Made by a program: the position numbers and the translations under genes. Positions 26,951-35,745 of a stretch of DNA of 64,000 nt are shown here, piece by piece. How positions within the stretch are numbered: the first letter of the stretch is position 1; each line of letters opens with the position of its first letter. Source of the DNA: Deltaproteobacteria bacterium (GTDB lineage: Bacteria > Desulfobacterota > Desulfuromonadia > Geobacterales > JAJYBI01); the NCBI GenBank assembly GCA_021779095.1, contig JAJYBI010000001.1, positions 124,001-188,000 of the forward strand, read 5' to 3'. The notes under the pieces were generated by a model, which ran no database searches, was not told the DNA's origin, and saw only the letters and a list, made by a program, of their open reading frames with translations.

Positions 26951-27763
26951 TCAATCAGTACGCAGAGCAAACTTCTTTGCCACGATCTCCGCGGCGGACT
27001 CCTCCACCGACTTGTTCGTCACGTCGATCACCATCCAGCCGGGGTGCCTGCGGTACAGTTTCCGGCAGAACTCCAGCTCCTCCTCCACCTGCTCGAAGTC
27101 GGCGTACCTGCCCCGCGGCGGCTGGCGCAGGTTGCGCAGGCGGGACGAGCGGATCTCGATCAACCGCTTGGCATCGATGATCAGCCCCACGACCCGGTCC
27201 GGGTCCAGCCCGTCCAGCTCCACCGGCACCGGCAGGTCCTTCACCAGGGGAACGTTCGCCACCTTGTACCCCTTGTGCGCCAGGTACATGGAGAGCGGCG
27301 TCTTGGAACTGCGGGAGACCCCGACGAGCACGATATCGGCCTTGCACAGGTTGCGCAGCTCCTGGCCGTCGTCGTGCTTCACGGTGAAATTGACCGCATC
27401 CACCCGCTTGAGGTACTCCGCATCCATCTGGTACTGCAGTCCGGGCTCCTCTTTCGGCGCGGTACCGAGAAAATTGGCCAGCTTGTACAAAAGGGGAGTG
27501 ATGAGGTCGATCATCTCCATGCCGTGCGCCTCGGCCTCGGTCCGCACGAGCTCTGCGAGCACCGGATTGACGAGGGTATAGACGATGATCCCCGGCTGAC
27601 GTGCCGCCTCCTCCATCGCGCGGAGGACATCCTCGCGGCTGAGCAGCCGGTTGAAGCGGCGCACCCGCACCTCCTGGTCGCGGAACTGGAACATCGCCGC
27701 CCTGACGATCCGGTCGACCGTCTCGCCGGTCGCATCGGAAAAAAGATAGATGTGCCTGACCAT
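26951..27763 (-). CDS. Pyruvate phosphate dikinase / PEP synthase regulatory protein (DUF299)
   Basis: A bifunctional kinase and phosphorylase that inactivates and reactivates PEP synthase or pyruvate, phosphate dikinase through a threonine near the catalytic histidine. The 270-residue protein opens with [16 protein letters not shown], typical of the family, and has the P-loop-like [15 protein letters not shown] block near residue 155. The gene stands alone. Whether the partner is PPDK or PEP synthase cannot be decided here because neither gene is in the window. Confidence 0.92.
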   Translation of the reverse strand: MVRHIYLFSDATGETVDRIVRAAMFQFRDQEVRVRRFNRLLSREDVLRAMEEAARQPGIIVYTLVNPVLAELVRTEAEAHGMEMIDLITPLLYKLANFLGTAPKEEPGLQYQMDAEYLKRVDAVNFTVKHDDGQELRNLCKADIVLVGVSRSSKTPLSMYLAHKGYKVANVPLVKDLPVPVELDGLDPDRVVGLIIDAKRLIEIRSSRLRNLRQPPRGRYADFEQVEEELEFCRKLYRRHPGWMVIDVTNKSVEESAAEIVAKKFALRTD

Positions 27764-27842
27764 CGGCAGGAAAACCCTCGCTCCGGAAGCCGGATTCTTT
27801 CATTAGACCAATGTTAACATGGTTTTCCCGCCATGCACATAG

Positions 27843-29012
27843 TCACGTAAATTTTTTCTGAAATTCGACCCGTATGCCGTTTCGCAACTCCGCGCAGAGC
27901 GCGAGGTCGACGGCCGTCAGCGCCATCGCCGTCGCCCCCTCGAGGGCGGCACACCTACCCGTCTCGGAGATCGCCGCCCGGGCGAACGCCTCGGTGTGGA
28001 TACGCACCCCGTCGCCGATGGGGACGTGGGGGTGAATCGTCGGCACCAGCTGCGAGACGTTGCCGATATCCGACGACCCCTTGCTCCCCGAAGGTGTCGT
28101 GGACTCCTCCAGCCCCAGGTAGCGCAACTGGCCGGCATACAGCGCTGAGAACGTGCGGTTCACCCGAAACGGCGCGATGATACGCCCTTCCTCCTCCAGT
28201 TCCAGGGTACAGCCGGTAGCGAGCGCCGCTCCCCGGGCGCAGGCGATGACCCGCTCCCTGACCCGTTCCAGCTCCGCCATCTCCGCGGCCCTGACGTAGA
28301 AATAGCAGGCGGCCCGCTCCGGAATGATGTTCGGCGCAACGCCACCCTCGGTGATGATACCGTGCACCCGCACGTCCTGGCGCAGCTGCTGGCGGAGGGC
28401 GTTGATCCCGTTGAACGTCTGGATCACCGCATCCAGGGCGTTGATGCCGTCCTCGGGATAGGCGCCGGCATGGGCCGCCTTCCCCAGGAACCGGAACCTG
28501 ACCTTGGCGAGACCGAGGGACTCCTTGATCACCTGCCGCCGGGACGAGGGGTGGACCATCATGGCGAAATCGATCCCGTCAAACAGACCCGCCCTGATCA
28601 GGTCCACCTTGCCGATCCCCAGCTCCTCGGCCGGGGTTCCCAGAACGGCGATGCGGACAAGCTCTGCTGGCAGGCAGCTCCGCAGGGAAAGCGCCGCACC
28701 GACTGCAGCCGCGGCGATGACATTGTGGCCGCAGGCGTGACCCAGCCCGGGGAGGGCGTCCATCTCAGCCAGAACGGCGATGGCAGGACCGCCGCTGCCC
28801 CACCGGGCACAAAACGCCGTCTCCATCCCCCCCACCCCGCGTTCCAGGGCAAACCCGCCGCGTTCCAGGATGCCGGACAGGAGGGCAGACGACGCGAACT
28901 CCCGAAGCCCCGTCTCCGGGTTCCGGTGCAGTTCGTCGAGCACGGACAGGATGGTATCCCTGTGCGCCCCGACGGACGCCACGACCGCAGCTTTCAACCG
29001 TTCTGCATCCAC
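27843..29012 (-). CDS. M20-family amidohydrolase
   Basis: A 389-residue metal-dependent amidohydrolase of the M20D type (hippurate, IAA-amino acid or aminobenzoyl-glutamate hydrolases). LHRNPETGLREFAS opens the catalytic domain; LAEMDALPGLGHACGHN supplies metal ligands, and TPAEELGIGK the catalytic glutamate. A dimerisation domain with GITEGGVAPNIIPERAAC follows. The family does not fix the substrate. It is divergent from prmA. Confidence 0.87.
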   Translation of the reverse strand: MDAERLKAAVVASVGAHRDTILSVLDELHRNPETGLREFASSALLSGILERGGFALERGVGGMETAFCARWGSGGPAIAVLAEMDALPGLGHACGHNVIAAAAVGAALSLRSCLPAELVRIAVLGTPAEELGIGKVDLIRAGLFDGIDFAMMVHPSSRRQVIKESLGLAKVRFRFLGKAAHAGAYPEDGINALDAVIQTFNGINALRQQLRQDVRVHGIITEGGVAPNIIPERAACYFYVRAAEMAELERVRERVIACARGAALATGCTLELEEEGRIIAPFRVNRTFSALYAGQLRYLGLEESTTPSGSKGSSDIGNVSQLVPTIHPHVPIGDGVRIHTEAFARAAISETGRCAALEGATAMALTAVDLALCAELRNGIRVEFQKKFT

Positions 29013-29113
29013 CGCGCCCCCCGAAAGGCATTTTAATGAGAATACTGGTCCAAGCGGCTCCGTTTGTCAAGGTTTTTATTGCCATTGCCCTTTCATTCTG
29101 GTACGTTAGCCGC

Positions 29114-30094
29114 ATGGCCCACGATCCCGCACCAGTTCAGGCGTTACCGGGAAATGCCCCGTCATGGACGGAGGTCTCCTGCGACGTGCCGTCCGCGATG
29201 GTTGACGCACTTTCCGAATTCCTGATGCAGTACGCCACGTCGGGTGTCGTCGTGGACAACCGCGCCGTCGACACCTTCTCCATCGACACCATCGAGGAAA
29301 CCCCGCTTGCCGCCGTCACCTGCTATCTGCCGGACGACGGGGCACTGCCTGGCACCCTCGCCGCCATCTCCGCGTACCTGCAGTCGGCGGCGGCATCCTT
29401 TCCCGGATACCGTTATGCGCCTCCGCGCACCGCACAGGTCCGTCAGGACGACTGGGCGAACTCCTGGAAGGAGCATTTCAAGCCGGCCCGGATCGGCAGG
29501 CGGTTCGTCATCAAGCCGTCCTGGGAGGAGTATGCGCCCGACGCGGACGATATCATCCTCGAACTGGACCCCGGCATGGCGTTCGGTACCGGCACCCACC
29601 CCACCACCAAGATGTGCCTGGAGTTTCTCGAAGCCATCCGGTTCGGCGATCCCCCCTTCGACGCGGTACCGCCCCGCCCGGTTGCCTCCGTCCTCGATGT
29701 GGGGACCGGCTCGGGGATCCTCGCCCTGGGGGCCGCAAAGCTCGGAGCCGCCCGGATCGAGGCGATCGACATCGACCCGCAGGCGGTGACCGTTGCCCGG
29801 GAGAACCTGGACCTGAACGGCATCGGCGACGCCGTCTCCGTCTCCGTTACCCCGCTTGCGGAGATCTCCGGCAGCTTCGCCATCGTGCTGGCGAACATCC
29901 TCGCCGAGGAGCTGGTCCGCCTGCGGAAAGAACTGGTCCGGCGGGTCGCGCCGGGCGGCTATCTCATCCTCTCCGGCATCCTCGCCGAGCGGGAACGGTT
30001 CGTCGTGGACGGCTTCGCGGATACCGGCCTCGTTCTCGCCGGCTGCACACACGAGGCGGAATGGAGCTGCCTCTGCTACCAGGCACCTGCCTGA
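29114..30094 (+). CDS. prmA: Ribosomal protein L11 methyltransferase
   Basis: Methylates ribosomal protein L11 with S-adenosylmethionine. The 326-residue protein has an N-terminal substrate-binding domain, then AFGTGTHPTTKMCLEFLE, DVGTGSGILALGAAKLGA (SAM site) and LANILAEEL with the family NxL(A)x motif. The start at 29114 is chosen for homology; an in-frame extension to 29036 is hydrophobic and would overlap the divergent gene's promoter. The stop is one base before rsmE. Confidence 0.92.
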   Translation: MAHDPAPVQALPGNAPSWTEVSCDVPSAMVDALSEFLMQYATSGVVVDNRAVDTFSIDTIEETPLAAVTCYLPDDGALPGTLAAISAYLQSAAASFPGYRYAPPRTAQVRQDDWANSWKEHFKPARIGRRFVIKPSWEEYAPDADDIILELDPGMAFGTGTHPTTKMCLEFLEAIRFGDPPFDAVPPRPVASVLDVGTGSGILALGAAKLGAARIEAIDIDPQAVTVARENLDLNGIGDAVSVSVTPLAEISGSFAIVLANILAEELVRLRKELVRRVAPGGYLILSGILAERERFVVDGFADTGLVLAGCTHEAEWSCLCYQAPA

Positions 30095-30095
30095 C

Positions 30096-30836
30096 ATGCG
30101 ACGCTTCATCGTTCCGAACCTTTCCGTGACCGACGGTAGTGCGACAGTTGACGGCGATGCGTACCGCCATATGGCGACGGTGCTCCGGCTCGGAAGCGGC
30201 GACCGCGTCATCCTCGCCGACGGCGCGGGGCGGGAATACCTGGGGACCATCTTAGAGACAACGTCAGGCGCCATCATCGTCCAGCTGGAGGAACAGGCAG
30301 CCGCGGCCGATTCCGACGCCGCTCCCCGCATCACCCTGTACCAGGGGCTTCCCAAACCTGACAAGTTGGAACTGATCCTGCAAAAGGCAACGGAACTGGG
30401 GGTATCCCGGATCGTCGCCTTCCCGGCGGAACGGTCGGTGACGAAGCTGGACCGGGAGCGGGGTGCCGACCGGGTACGCCGGTGGCAGAAGATCGTGCTC
30501 GAAGCGGCTCGTCAGTCGAACCGGACCTCCGTTCCCGAGGTACGCCTCGCCGGGGGACTGAAGGAGGTACTCGCCGAGCCTCCCGGCGACATCAACCTGA
30601 TGCTCTGGGAAGAGGAATCGGACGTGCGACTGCGCGACATCCTCGCGACCGCCGCCGTCCCCCGAAGGGTCTCCGTCATCGTCGGACCGGAAGGGGGCCT
30701 TTCCCGAAACGAGGCGGCCGCGGCAGGGCTGGCTGGCTTTGCCACCGTCTCCCTGGGAAAACGGATACTGAGAACGGAGACCGCCAGTCTCGCCCTGCTG
30801 GCCATCGTCCAGCACTGCTGGGGCGACCTCGGCTGA
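30096..30836 (+). CDS. rsmE: 16S rRNA (uracil-1498-N3)-methyltransferase
   Basis: A SPOUT-fold methyltransferase that modifies U1498 in the decoding site of 16S rRNA. The 246-residue protein has an N-terminal PUA-like domain (MRRFIVPNL, YRHMATVLRLGSGDRV), then LELILQKATELGVSRI and the knot motifs IVGPEGGLSRNE and LGKRILRTETA. The start follows the prmA stop by one base, so the pair is translationally coupled, a common order. Confidence 0.94.
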   Translation: MRRFIVPNLSVTDGSATVDGDAYRHMATVLRLGSGDRVILADGAGREYLGTILETTSGAIIVQLEEQAAAADSDAAPRITLYQGLPKPDKLELILQKATELGVSRIVAFPAERSVTKLDRERGADRVRRWQKIVLEAARQSNRTSVPEVRLAGGLKEVLAEPPGDINLMLWEEESDVRLRDILATAAVPRRVSVIVGPEGGLSRNEAAAAGLAGFATVSLGKRILRTETASLALLAIVQHCWGDLG

Positions 30837-30870
30837 GCTTACAACCCTCCCCAACGACAAGGAGTACGCC

Positions 30871-31509
30871 ATGAAATGCCCGAAATGCGGCTATAACAGT
30901 TTCGAGCACCTCTCCGCCTGCAAGAAATGCAGCGCCGACCTGACCGCCTACAAGGAGAGCCTCGGTATTCGCCCCACGGTGCTTCCCACGTTCCTGCAAC
31001 CGGCGACACCCGCCCCTCAATCCCCTGCGGCAACGGTCGCACCGTCCGAAGTCACGGACGACCTGTTTTCCTGGGACATTGCGGAGGATGCGGCGACCGG
31101 GGCGGAACCGATGCCGTTCGAACCGGTTGCCGCGGCTGAGGCCGCCCCGGCGACGGACGGGGATGACTTCGCGTTCAGCTTCGACGACCTTCAGGGCGTT
31201 TCCGCCGCCCCGAAGGCTCCTCTTCCGGGGGGAGGAAACGCCGGCACAGAGGCGCCGGCACCGTGGGAGACCCCGGCCAAAACCGGCGGCGACGTGACGA
31301 GTTTTGCCGGGATGCTGGAAAGTATCGAACGGGAGGCACCGGCACCGGAGATGCCGGATGAATTCAGCTTCGACGGACTGGAAGGGTTTGAAAAGGTGGA
31401 TATATTCGCAGAGGGTGCGGAACAGAAAGAAAAGCGGGTCGAACCCGCGCCGTCCGACCCCGATGACTTCGACGCGCTCTTCAGCGATGAGGAAAAGTCC
31501 GCCAGCTAG
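30871..31509 (+). CDS. Zinc-ribbon protein with long acidic, low-complexity tail
   Basis: The 212-residue product begins with MKCPKCGY and CKKCSADL, a four-cysteine zinc ribbon at residues 3-21. The rest is rich in Ala, Pro, Glu and Asp and looks disordered, with repeated short blocks of the form DEFSFDGLEGFE and DDFAFSFDDLQG. It follows rsmE by 34 bases with AAGGAG upstream, so it is probably in the same operon. No function is known to me. Confidence 0.75.
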   Translation: MKCPKCGYNSFEHLSACKKCSADLTAYKESLGIRPTVLPTFLQPATPAPQSPAATVAPSEVTDDLFSWDIAEDAATGAEPMPFEPVAAAEAAPATDGDDFAFSFDDLQGVSAAPKAPLPGGGNAGTEAPAPWETPAKTGGDVTSFAGMLESIEREAPAPEMPDEFSFDGLEGFEKVDIFAEGAEQKEKRVEPAPSDPDDFDALFSDEEKSAS

Positions 31510-31518
31510 CGCGGAATG

Positions 31519-32664
31519 CTAGGCGCCGGATTCCGCCAGCCGCTGCAATTCGGCGCCGAACTCCTCTCGCTGCCATTCCTTGAGGAACGGTTCCGCCTGG
31601 GCATACGCCCGGGGTCCCGAGGGCAGATCGGCCAGTATCGTCAGGAGGGCGTTGTTGGCAAGCACCCCCGGGTCCATCTCCAGCGCCGCCGCCCGGCCGG
31701 CACGCCACTCCTTGAACCGCTTCAGCCGCTCCTCCCGGCGCGGGTCCCGCGACGGTGCCGCCTTCTGGGGGAAACGGAAGAGCTCCCCTTCCGGGACCGC
31801 ACAGCCACGGCTCACCGCCTCCAGAAGCCCCTTGCCGTACCGCTGCAGGACCCGGTCCGTCGCCCCCGCAACCGCCTTCAGCTCTCCTTGTGTCCGCGGC
31901 AGCTGTTCAGCCAGCTCCCGCAAGAGGTCGTTGCCGAGCACCTTGAACGGTGGCAGATCACGCTGCCGCGCCCGCTCCTCGCGGAACTGCAGGAGCTCCT
32001 CCAGCACCGTCAGCTGCCGGGGGCTCAAGCGGGCCGCCCCCTTGAAACGCATGCAGAGCGGCTCGTCGCCCCGCTCCGTCGCCCGCACCTTCGAAAGCAG
32101 GTTAAACTCCTCCTCCACCCAGGTGAGCCGCCCCCGATTCCGCAGCTCCCGCTCCAGTTGCTTGTAGAGCTCAAGGAGCAGCGTCGTATCGCGCATGGCG
32201 TACTCGATCATCTCGCCGCTCAACGGGCGTCTGCTCCAGTCCGCCTTCTGGAACCGCTTGTCCAGCTCCACGCCGAACCGCTTCTTGAGCACCGCCGCCA
32301 GCCCCACCTCCTTCTCCCCCAGGAACTGGCAGGCGATCATGGTGTCGAACAGGTTGTGCACCTCGATGGCGAAATCGCGGTAGAGTGACCGGATGTCGTA
32401 GTCGGCGCCGTGAAACACCTTGCGGATCGCGGGGTCGGCCATCACCCCCGCCAGAGGGGAGAGATCCTCCACCTCCAGCGGGTCCACCAGCACCGACTCG
32501 GACGGAGTGGAGAACTGCAGCAGGCAGACCCGCTCCCGGTAGTGGTGCAGCGAATCCCCTTCCAGGTCGCAGGCGATGAGCGGCTCACGGCGCAGCCTGC
32601 CCGCAAAACGCTCCAGGGCGTCACGGTCGGTAATTATCTCGGGTTGCAGCTGCTTTTCAGTCAC
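31519..32664 (-). CDS. rnd: Ribonuclease D
   Basis: A 3'-5' exoribonuclease that trims tRNA and other stable RNA precursors. The 381-residue protein has the DEDDy exonuclease motifs: CDLEGDSLHHYRE, HGADYDIRSLYRD and the late YAMRDTTLLLELY block, followed by an HRDC domain (LSPRQLTVLEELLQFREERA). Its first base overlaps the last base of mqnC, so it is the last gene of the menaquinone unit and probably co-transcribed with it. Confidence 0.93.
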   Translation of the reverse strand: MTEKQLQPEIITDRDALERFAGRLRREPLIACDLEGDSLHHYRERVCLLQFSTPSESVLVDPLEVEDLSPLAGVMADPAIRKVFHGADYDIRSLYRDFAIEVHNLFDTMIACQFLGEKEVGLAAVLKKRFGVELDKRFQKADWSRRPLSGEMIEYAMRDTTLLLELYKQLERELRNRGRLTWVEEEFNLLSKVRATERGDEPLCMRFKGAARLSPRQLTVLEELLQFREERARQRDLPPFKVLGNDLLRELAEQLPRTQGELKAVAGATDRVLQRYGKGLLEAVSRGCAVPEGELFRFPQKAAPSRDPRREERLKRFKEWRAGRAAALEMDPGVLANNALLTILADLPSGPRAYAQAEPFLKEWQREEFGAELQRLAESGA

Positions 32665-33746
32665 TACGCTTCTCCACTGTTTTCGAATTCCCGGACGATG
32701 TCGTACAGGGTCGTGCGCTGGGCGGCGCGGAACCCGGCGCCCAGGATCAGGTCGATCATCTCTTTGCGGGACATGCGGAACGAACAGCCGGCCGCCGCCA
32801 CCACGTTCTCCTCCAGCATGGTCCCCCCCAGGTCGTTGGCGCCGAAGAAGAGCGCCACCTGGGCCATCTTGGCCCCCTGGGTCACCCAGCTCGCCTGCAC
32901 GTTGGGGATGTTGTCCAAGACGATCCGGGAGAGGGCCAGCACCTTCAGGTATTCCACCCCCGAGGCGCTTTTACCTCCCAGCTCCGTGTTCCCCGGCTGG
33001 TAGGTCCAGGGGATGAAGGCGGTGAACGAGCCCCCTTGCGCCTGCAGCTCCCGCACCCGGAACAGGTGCTCCACGATATCCTCCGGGGTCTCGCGGCTCC
33101 CGAACATCATGGTGGCGGTGGTGGGGAGCCCCTGCCTCGCCGCCTCCCGCATCACCGCCGCCCACCCCTGCCAGCCGATCTTCCTGGGGGAGATCGCCTG
33201 CCGCACGCTGTCCACCAGGATCTCCGCGCCGCCGCCGGGGATGGAGTCGAGCCCCGCCCCGTGCAGCCGGCGGATCGTCTCGGCGATGGAGAGCCCCGAC
33301 ACTTCCGCGATGTGGGTCACCTCCGCCGGCGAGAGGGAGTGGTTGCGGACCGCCGGGAAGCGCTGTTTGATGCCGCGGAAAAGATTCTCGAACCACTCGA
33401 TCCTGAGGTCCGGATGGAGCCCCCCCTGCATGAGGAGCTGGGTCCCCCCCGCCGCCTCCAGCTCGGCGATCTTCGCGAATATCTCCTCCTCCCCCAAAAG
33501 GTAGCCGTCGGCTGCCCCCGCATCGCGGTAGAAGGCGCAGAAGGAGCAGCGCGACAGGCAGATGTTGGTGTAGTTGACGTTACGGTCCACCACGAAGGTC
33601 ACGAGCCCCTCCGGGTGGAGCCGCCTGCGGATCGCGTCCGCCAGCTTCCCCGCCTCCAAGAGATCCGCCTCCGTCAGCAGGAACAGCGCCTCGTCACGGG
33701 TGATCGGTTCACCGTTGCCGCTCTTGGCCGAGATCGACTCCACCAT
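32664..33746 (-). CDS. mqnC: Cyclic dehypoxanthinyl futalosine synthase
   Basis: A radical SAM enzyme that cyclises dehypoxanthinyl futalosine in the futalosine route to menaquinone. The 360-residue protein carries the cluster motif CLSRCSFCAF at about residues 65-74, preceded by DRNVNYTNI, which is characteristic of MqnC. It overlaps mqnE by one base and rnd by one base. Confidence 0.94.
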   Translation of the reverse strand: MVESISAKSGNGEPITRDEALFLLTEADLLEAGKLADAIRRRLHPEGLVTFVVDRNVNYTNICLSRCSFCAFYRDAGAADGYLLGEEEIFAKIAELEAAGGTQLLMQGGLHPDLRIEWFENLFRGIKQRFPAVRNHSLSPAEVTHIAEVSGLSIAETIRRLHGAGLDSIPGGGAEILVDSVRQAISPRKIGWQGWAAVMREAARQGLPTTATMMFGSRETPEDIVEHLFRVRELQAQGGSFTAFIPWTYQPGNTELGGKSASGVEYLKVLALSRIVLDNIPNVQASWVTQGAKMAQVALFFGANDLGGTMLEENVVAAAGCSFRMSRKEMIDLILGAGFRAAQRTTLYDIVREFENSGEA

Positions 33747-34825
33747 CAGTAGGTCCTCAGTTCGTTGTACAGCGTGTCCCGCTCCACCGGGATCCGGCCG
33801 GCGGCGCGGATGAGCCGCACGATACCGTCCCGGCTCATGGTCTGGGGGGAGTCGGCACCGGCGTCGTGGCCGATCCGCTCCTCCACCACCGTGCCGTCCA
33901 GGTCGTTCACCCCGAAGCAGAGCGCGGTCTGGGCGATCTTCTCCCCCAGCATCACCCAGTACGCCTTCACGTTGGCGAAGTTGTCCAGGTAGAGCCGCGC
34001 CACCGCCAGGGTCTTCAGGTCGTCCACCCCGCCGCTCATGGGGTTTTTCAGGTGGCCTAAGGGGTTGTTCTCCGCCTGGAAGGAGAGCGGGATGAACACC
34101 TGGAAACCGCCGGTCCGGTCCTGCAGCTCCCGCAGCCGCCGCATGTGGTCCACCCGGTCTTCAAAAGTCTCCACATGGCCGTAGAGCATGGTAGCGTTGG
34201 ACTTCAAGCCCGCCCGGTGCACCTCCTCCATGATAGCGAGCCACTCCTCGCCGGAGATCTTCTCGGGGCAGAGCCGGTCCCGCACCTCCTTGCGCAAGAT
34301 TTCCGCACCGCCGCCGGGAAGGGAGCCGAGCCCCGCCTCTTTCAGCTGAGCCAGGGTCACGGCCACGGAGAGACCGGAGATGCCGGCGAGGTAGGCGATC
34401 TCCACCGCCGTGAACGCCTTGATGTGCAGGAGCGGCGACACCTCCCGCACCGTCCGGAGCATGGCGAGATAGAACTCGAACGGCAGGTCGGGGTGGAGCC
34501 CCCCCACCATGTGGATCTCCGTCGCCCCCTGCCGGAGCGCCTCCGTTGCCCGGTTGCGGATCTCCTCCAGGTCGTAAGCATAGGCCCCCGGTTCGTCCGC
34601 CGTGCGGGAGAACGCGCAGAACTTGCAGCGATTCACGCAGATGTTCGTGTGGTTGATGTGGCGGTTGACGTTGAAGAAGACCCGGCGGCCGTTCTTGCGC
34701 ACGTTGGCGTACGCCGCCAGCTCCCCCACCGCCAGCAGATCCGGGCAGCGGAACAGGAACAGGGCATCGTCGTCGGTGAGGCGGATGTTGTTATGTACCT
34801 TCTCTTTAATATGTTCTATGGTCAT
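33746..34825 (-). CDS. mqnE: Aminofutalosine synthase
   Basis: A radical SAM enzyme that joins SAM to the MqnA product to give aminofutalosine. The cluster motif is CVNRCKFCAF near residue 64, preceded by NVNRHINHTNI, typical of MqnE. The 359-residue protein is complete. Its first dozen codons (MTIEHIKEKVHNN) are AT-rich and no clear ribosome site precedes the start, unlike its neighbours. This fits a junction created when the cassette at 35.1-37.3 kb entered just upstream. Confidence 0.93.
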   Translation of the reverse strand: MTIEHIKEKVHNNIRLTDDDALFLFRCPDLLAVGELAAYANVRKNGRRVFFNVNRHINHTNICVNRCKFCAFSRTADEPGAYAYDLEEIRNRATEALRQGATEIHMVGGLHPDLPFEFYLAMLRTVREVSPLLHIKAFTAVEIAYLAGISGLSVAVTLAQLKEAGLGSLPGGGAEILRKEVRDRLCPEKISGEEWLAIMEEVHRAGLKSNATMLYGHVETFEDRVDHMRRLRELQDRTGGFQVFIPLSFQAENNPLGHLKNPMSGGVDDLKTLAVARLYLDNFANVKAYWVMLGEKIAQTALCFGVNDLDGTVVEERIGHDAGADSPQTMSRDGIVRLIRAAGRIPVERDTLYNELRTY

Positions 34826-35103
34826 GTTTTTATTGGCTCTAAGCTGGCGGCACGGGAGAAGCCCTGTAAAAGTACCGAAGTGACTTCTAGGCCTCTTTCT
34901 CCAAATGTCTAAAAATGTCTGAATTGATTTCTGACTATCCCTGTTTAGACATTTTCCAAACCTTGCCTTTTGGGCAAATAATCCTTTTATTTTAAGCTGT
35001 TGTAAAATATTTTGATCTTCTTATACTAATAAGTCTCACCAAAATGGATAGAAGCCAACTCAACTTAGACGATTTGACTTGTTACCAACAATGTACTTGG
35101 AAT
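34826..35103. other. AT-rich gap between mqnE and the TOPRIM-like gene
   Basis: About 280 bases of clearly lower GC content than the surroundings, with no ORF that looks real. It holds a short direct repeat around AAATGTCTAA (34903-34925) and a weak hairpin TTGCC/GGCAA with an AT-rich tail near 34962-34985 that might terminate the cassette. It probably also contains the present mqnE promoter and one end of the inserted segment. Confidence 0.5.
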
Positions 35104-35745
35104 TCATGCACTCGGAGCAATATATCCACCGTAAGCTAGAACTGTCCGCATATTATCTTCGAGCGCACGAAAAGCCCGTACTGAACGTAGCGGAGAAAAG
35201 TCAGCAATTGATTGCGACACTAAAAACGCACACTTGTGAACATTTAGTTTCTTCAAGCGTGCACCTTTCAGTTCGCTCGCTTTACGTATCAGGTCAAACA
35301 AATACGCTTTCGGATCGCTGAGTCCCTCAACGTCCCGCCATCGTGGCAGATCCAGAATGGTCGTACCATTAGGATTGCCTGCAGCCCTGCGGATCGCCGA
35401 TCTGTCGAAAAGTAGCCATGCCTCTTGCATCCTGACGGGGATTACGCAGATAACCGGCGGAATATCCAATCCTTGAACAGAATCATTGATTTCCCTAATA
35501 CGAGCATCCAATGATTCTCTTTCAGCATCCCGATGAATGAACAGAATATCGCACGGATTTAGGTCAAGTGCTGTTCTAATTTTATCCGATAATGTTTTCG
35601 GTGGTCGAGGAATTCTGCCAAGATCTGCCCAAGCTGAATTAACCGAATATTCAGGACAGTGTTGGTAAAGTAACCAGTCCAATATCGGCATCAACATCCT
35701 ATCCGAACTCCCATCCGACAACAAGGTATAGCTGATCGTATTCAT
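35104..35745 (-). CDS. TOPRIM-like (DUF4276-type) protein, partner of an AAA ATPase
   Basis: A 213-residue protein I do not firmly recognise. SYTLLSDGSSDRMLMPILDWLL near the N-terminus resembles the first TOPRIM block, with Asp in place of the usual Glu, and CDILFIHRDAERES near residue 68 resembles the acidic Dx(D/E) block. PVRMQEAWLLFDRSAIRRAAG follows. These features recall DUF4276 and related nuclease-like partners of OLD/AAA_21 ATPases. Its ATG overlaps the stop of the upstream ATPase gene (ATGA), so the pair is translated together. Base composition is lower in GC than the host genes. A role as toxic effector of a defence pair is inferred. Confidence 0.65.
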   Translation of the reverse strand: MNTISYTLLSDGSSDRMLMPILDWLLYQHCPEYSVNSAWADLGRIPRPPKTLSDKIRTALDLNPCDILFIHRDAERESLDARIREINDSVQGLDIPPVICVIPVRMQEAWLLFDRSAIRRAAGNPNGTTILDLPRWRDVEGLSDPKAYLFDLIRKASELKGARLKKLNVHKCAFLVSQSIADFSPLRSVRAFRALEDNMRTVLAYGGYIAPSA

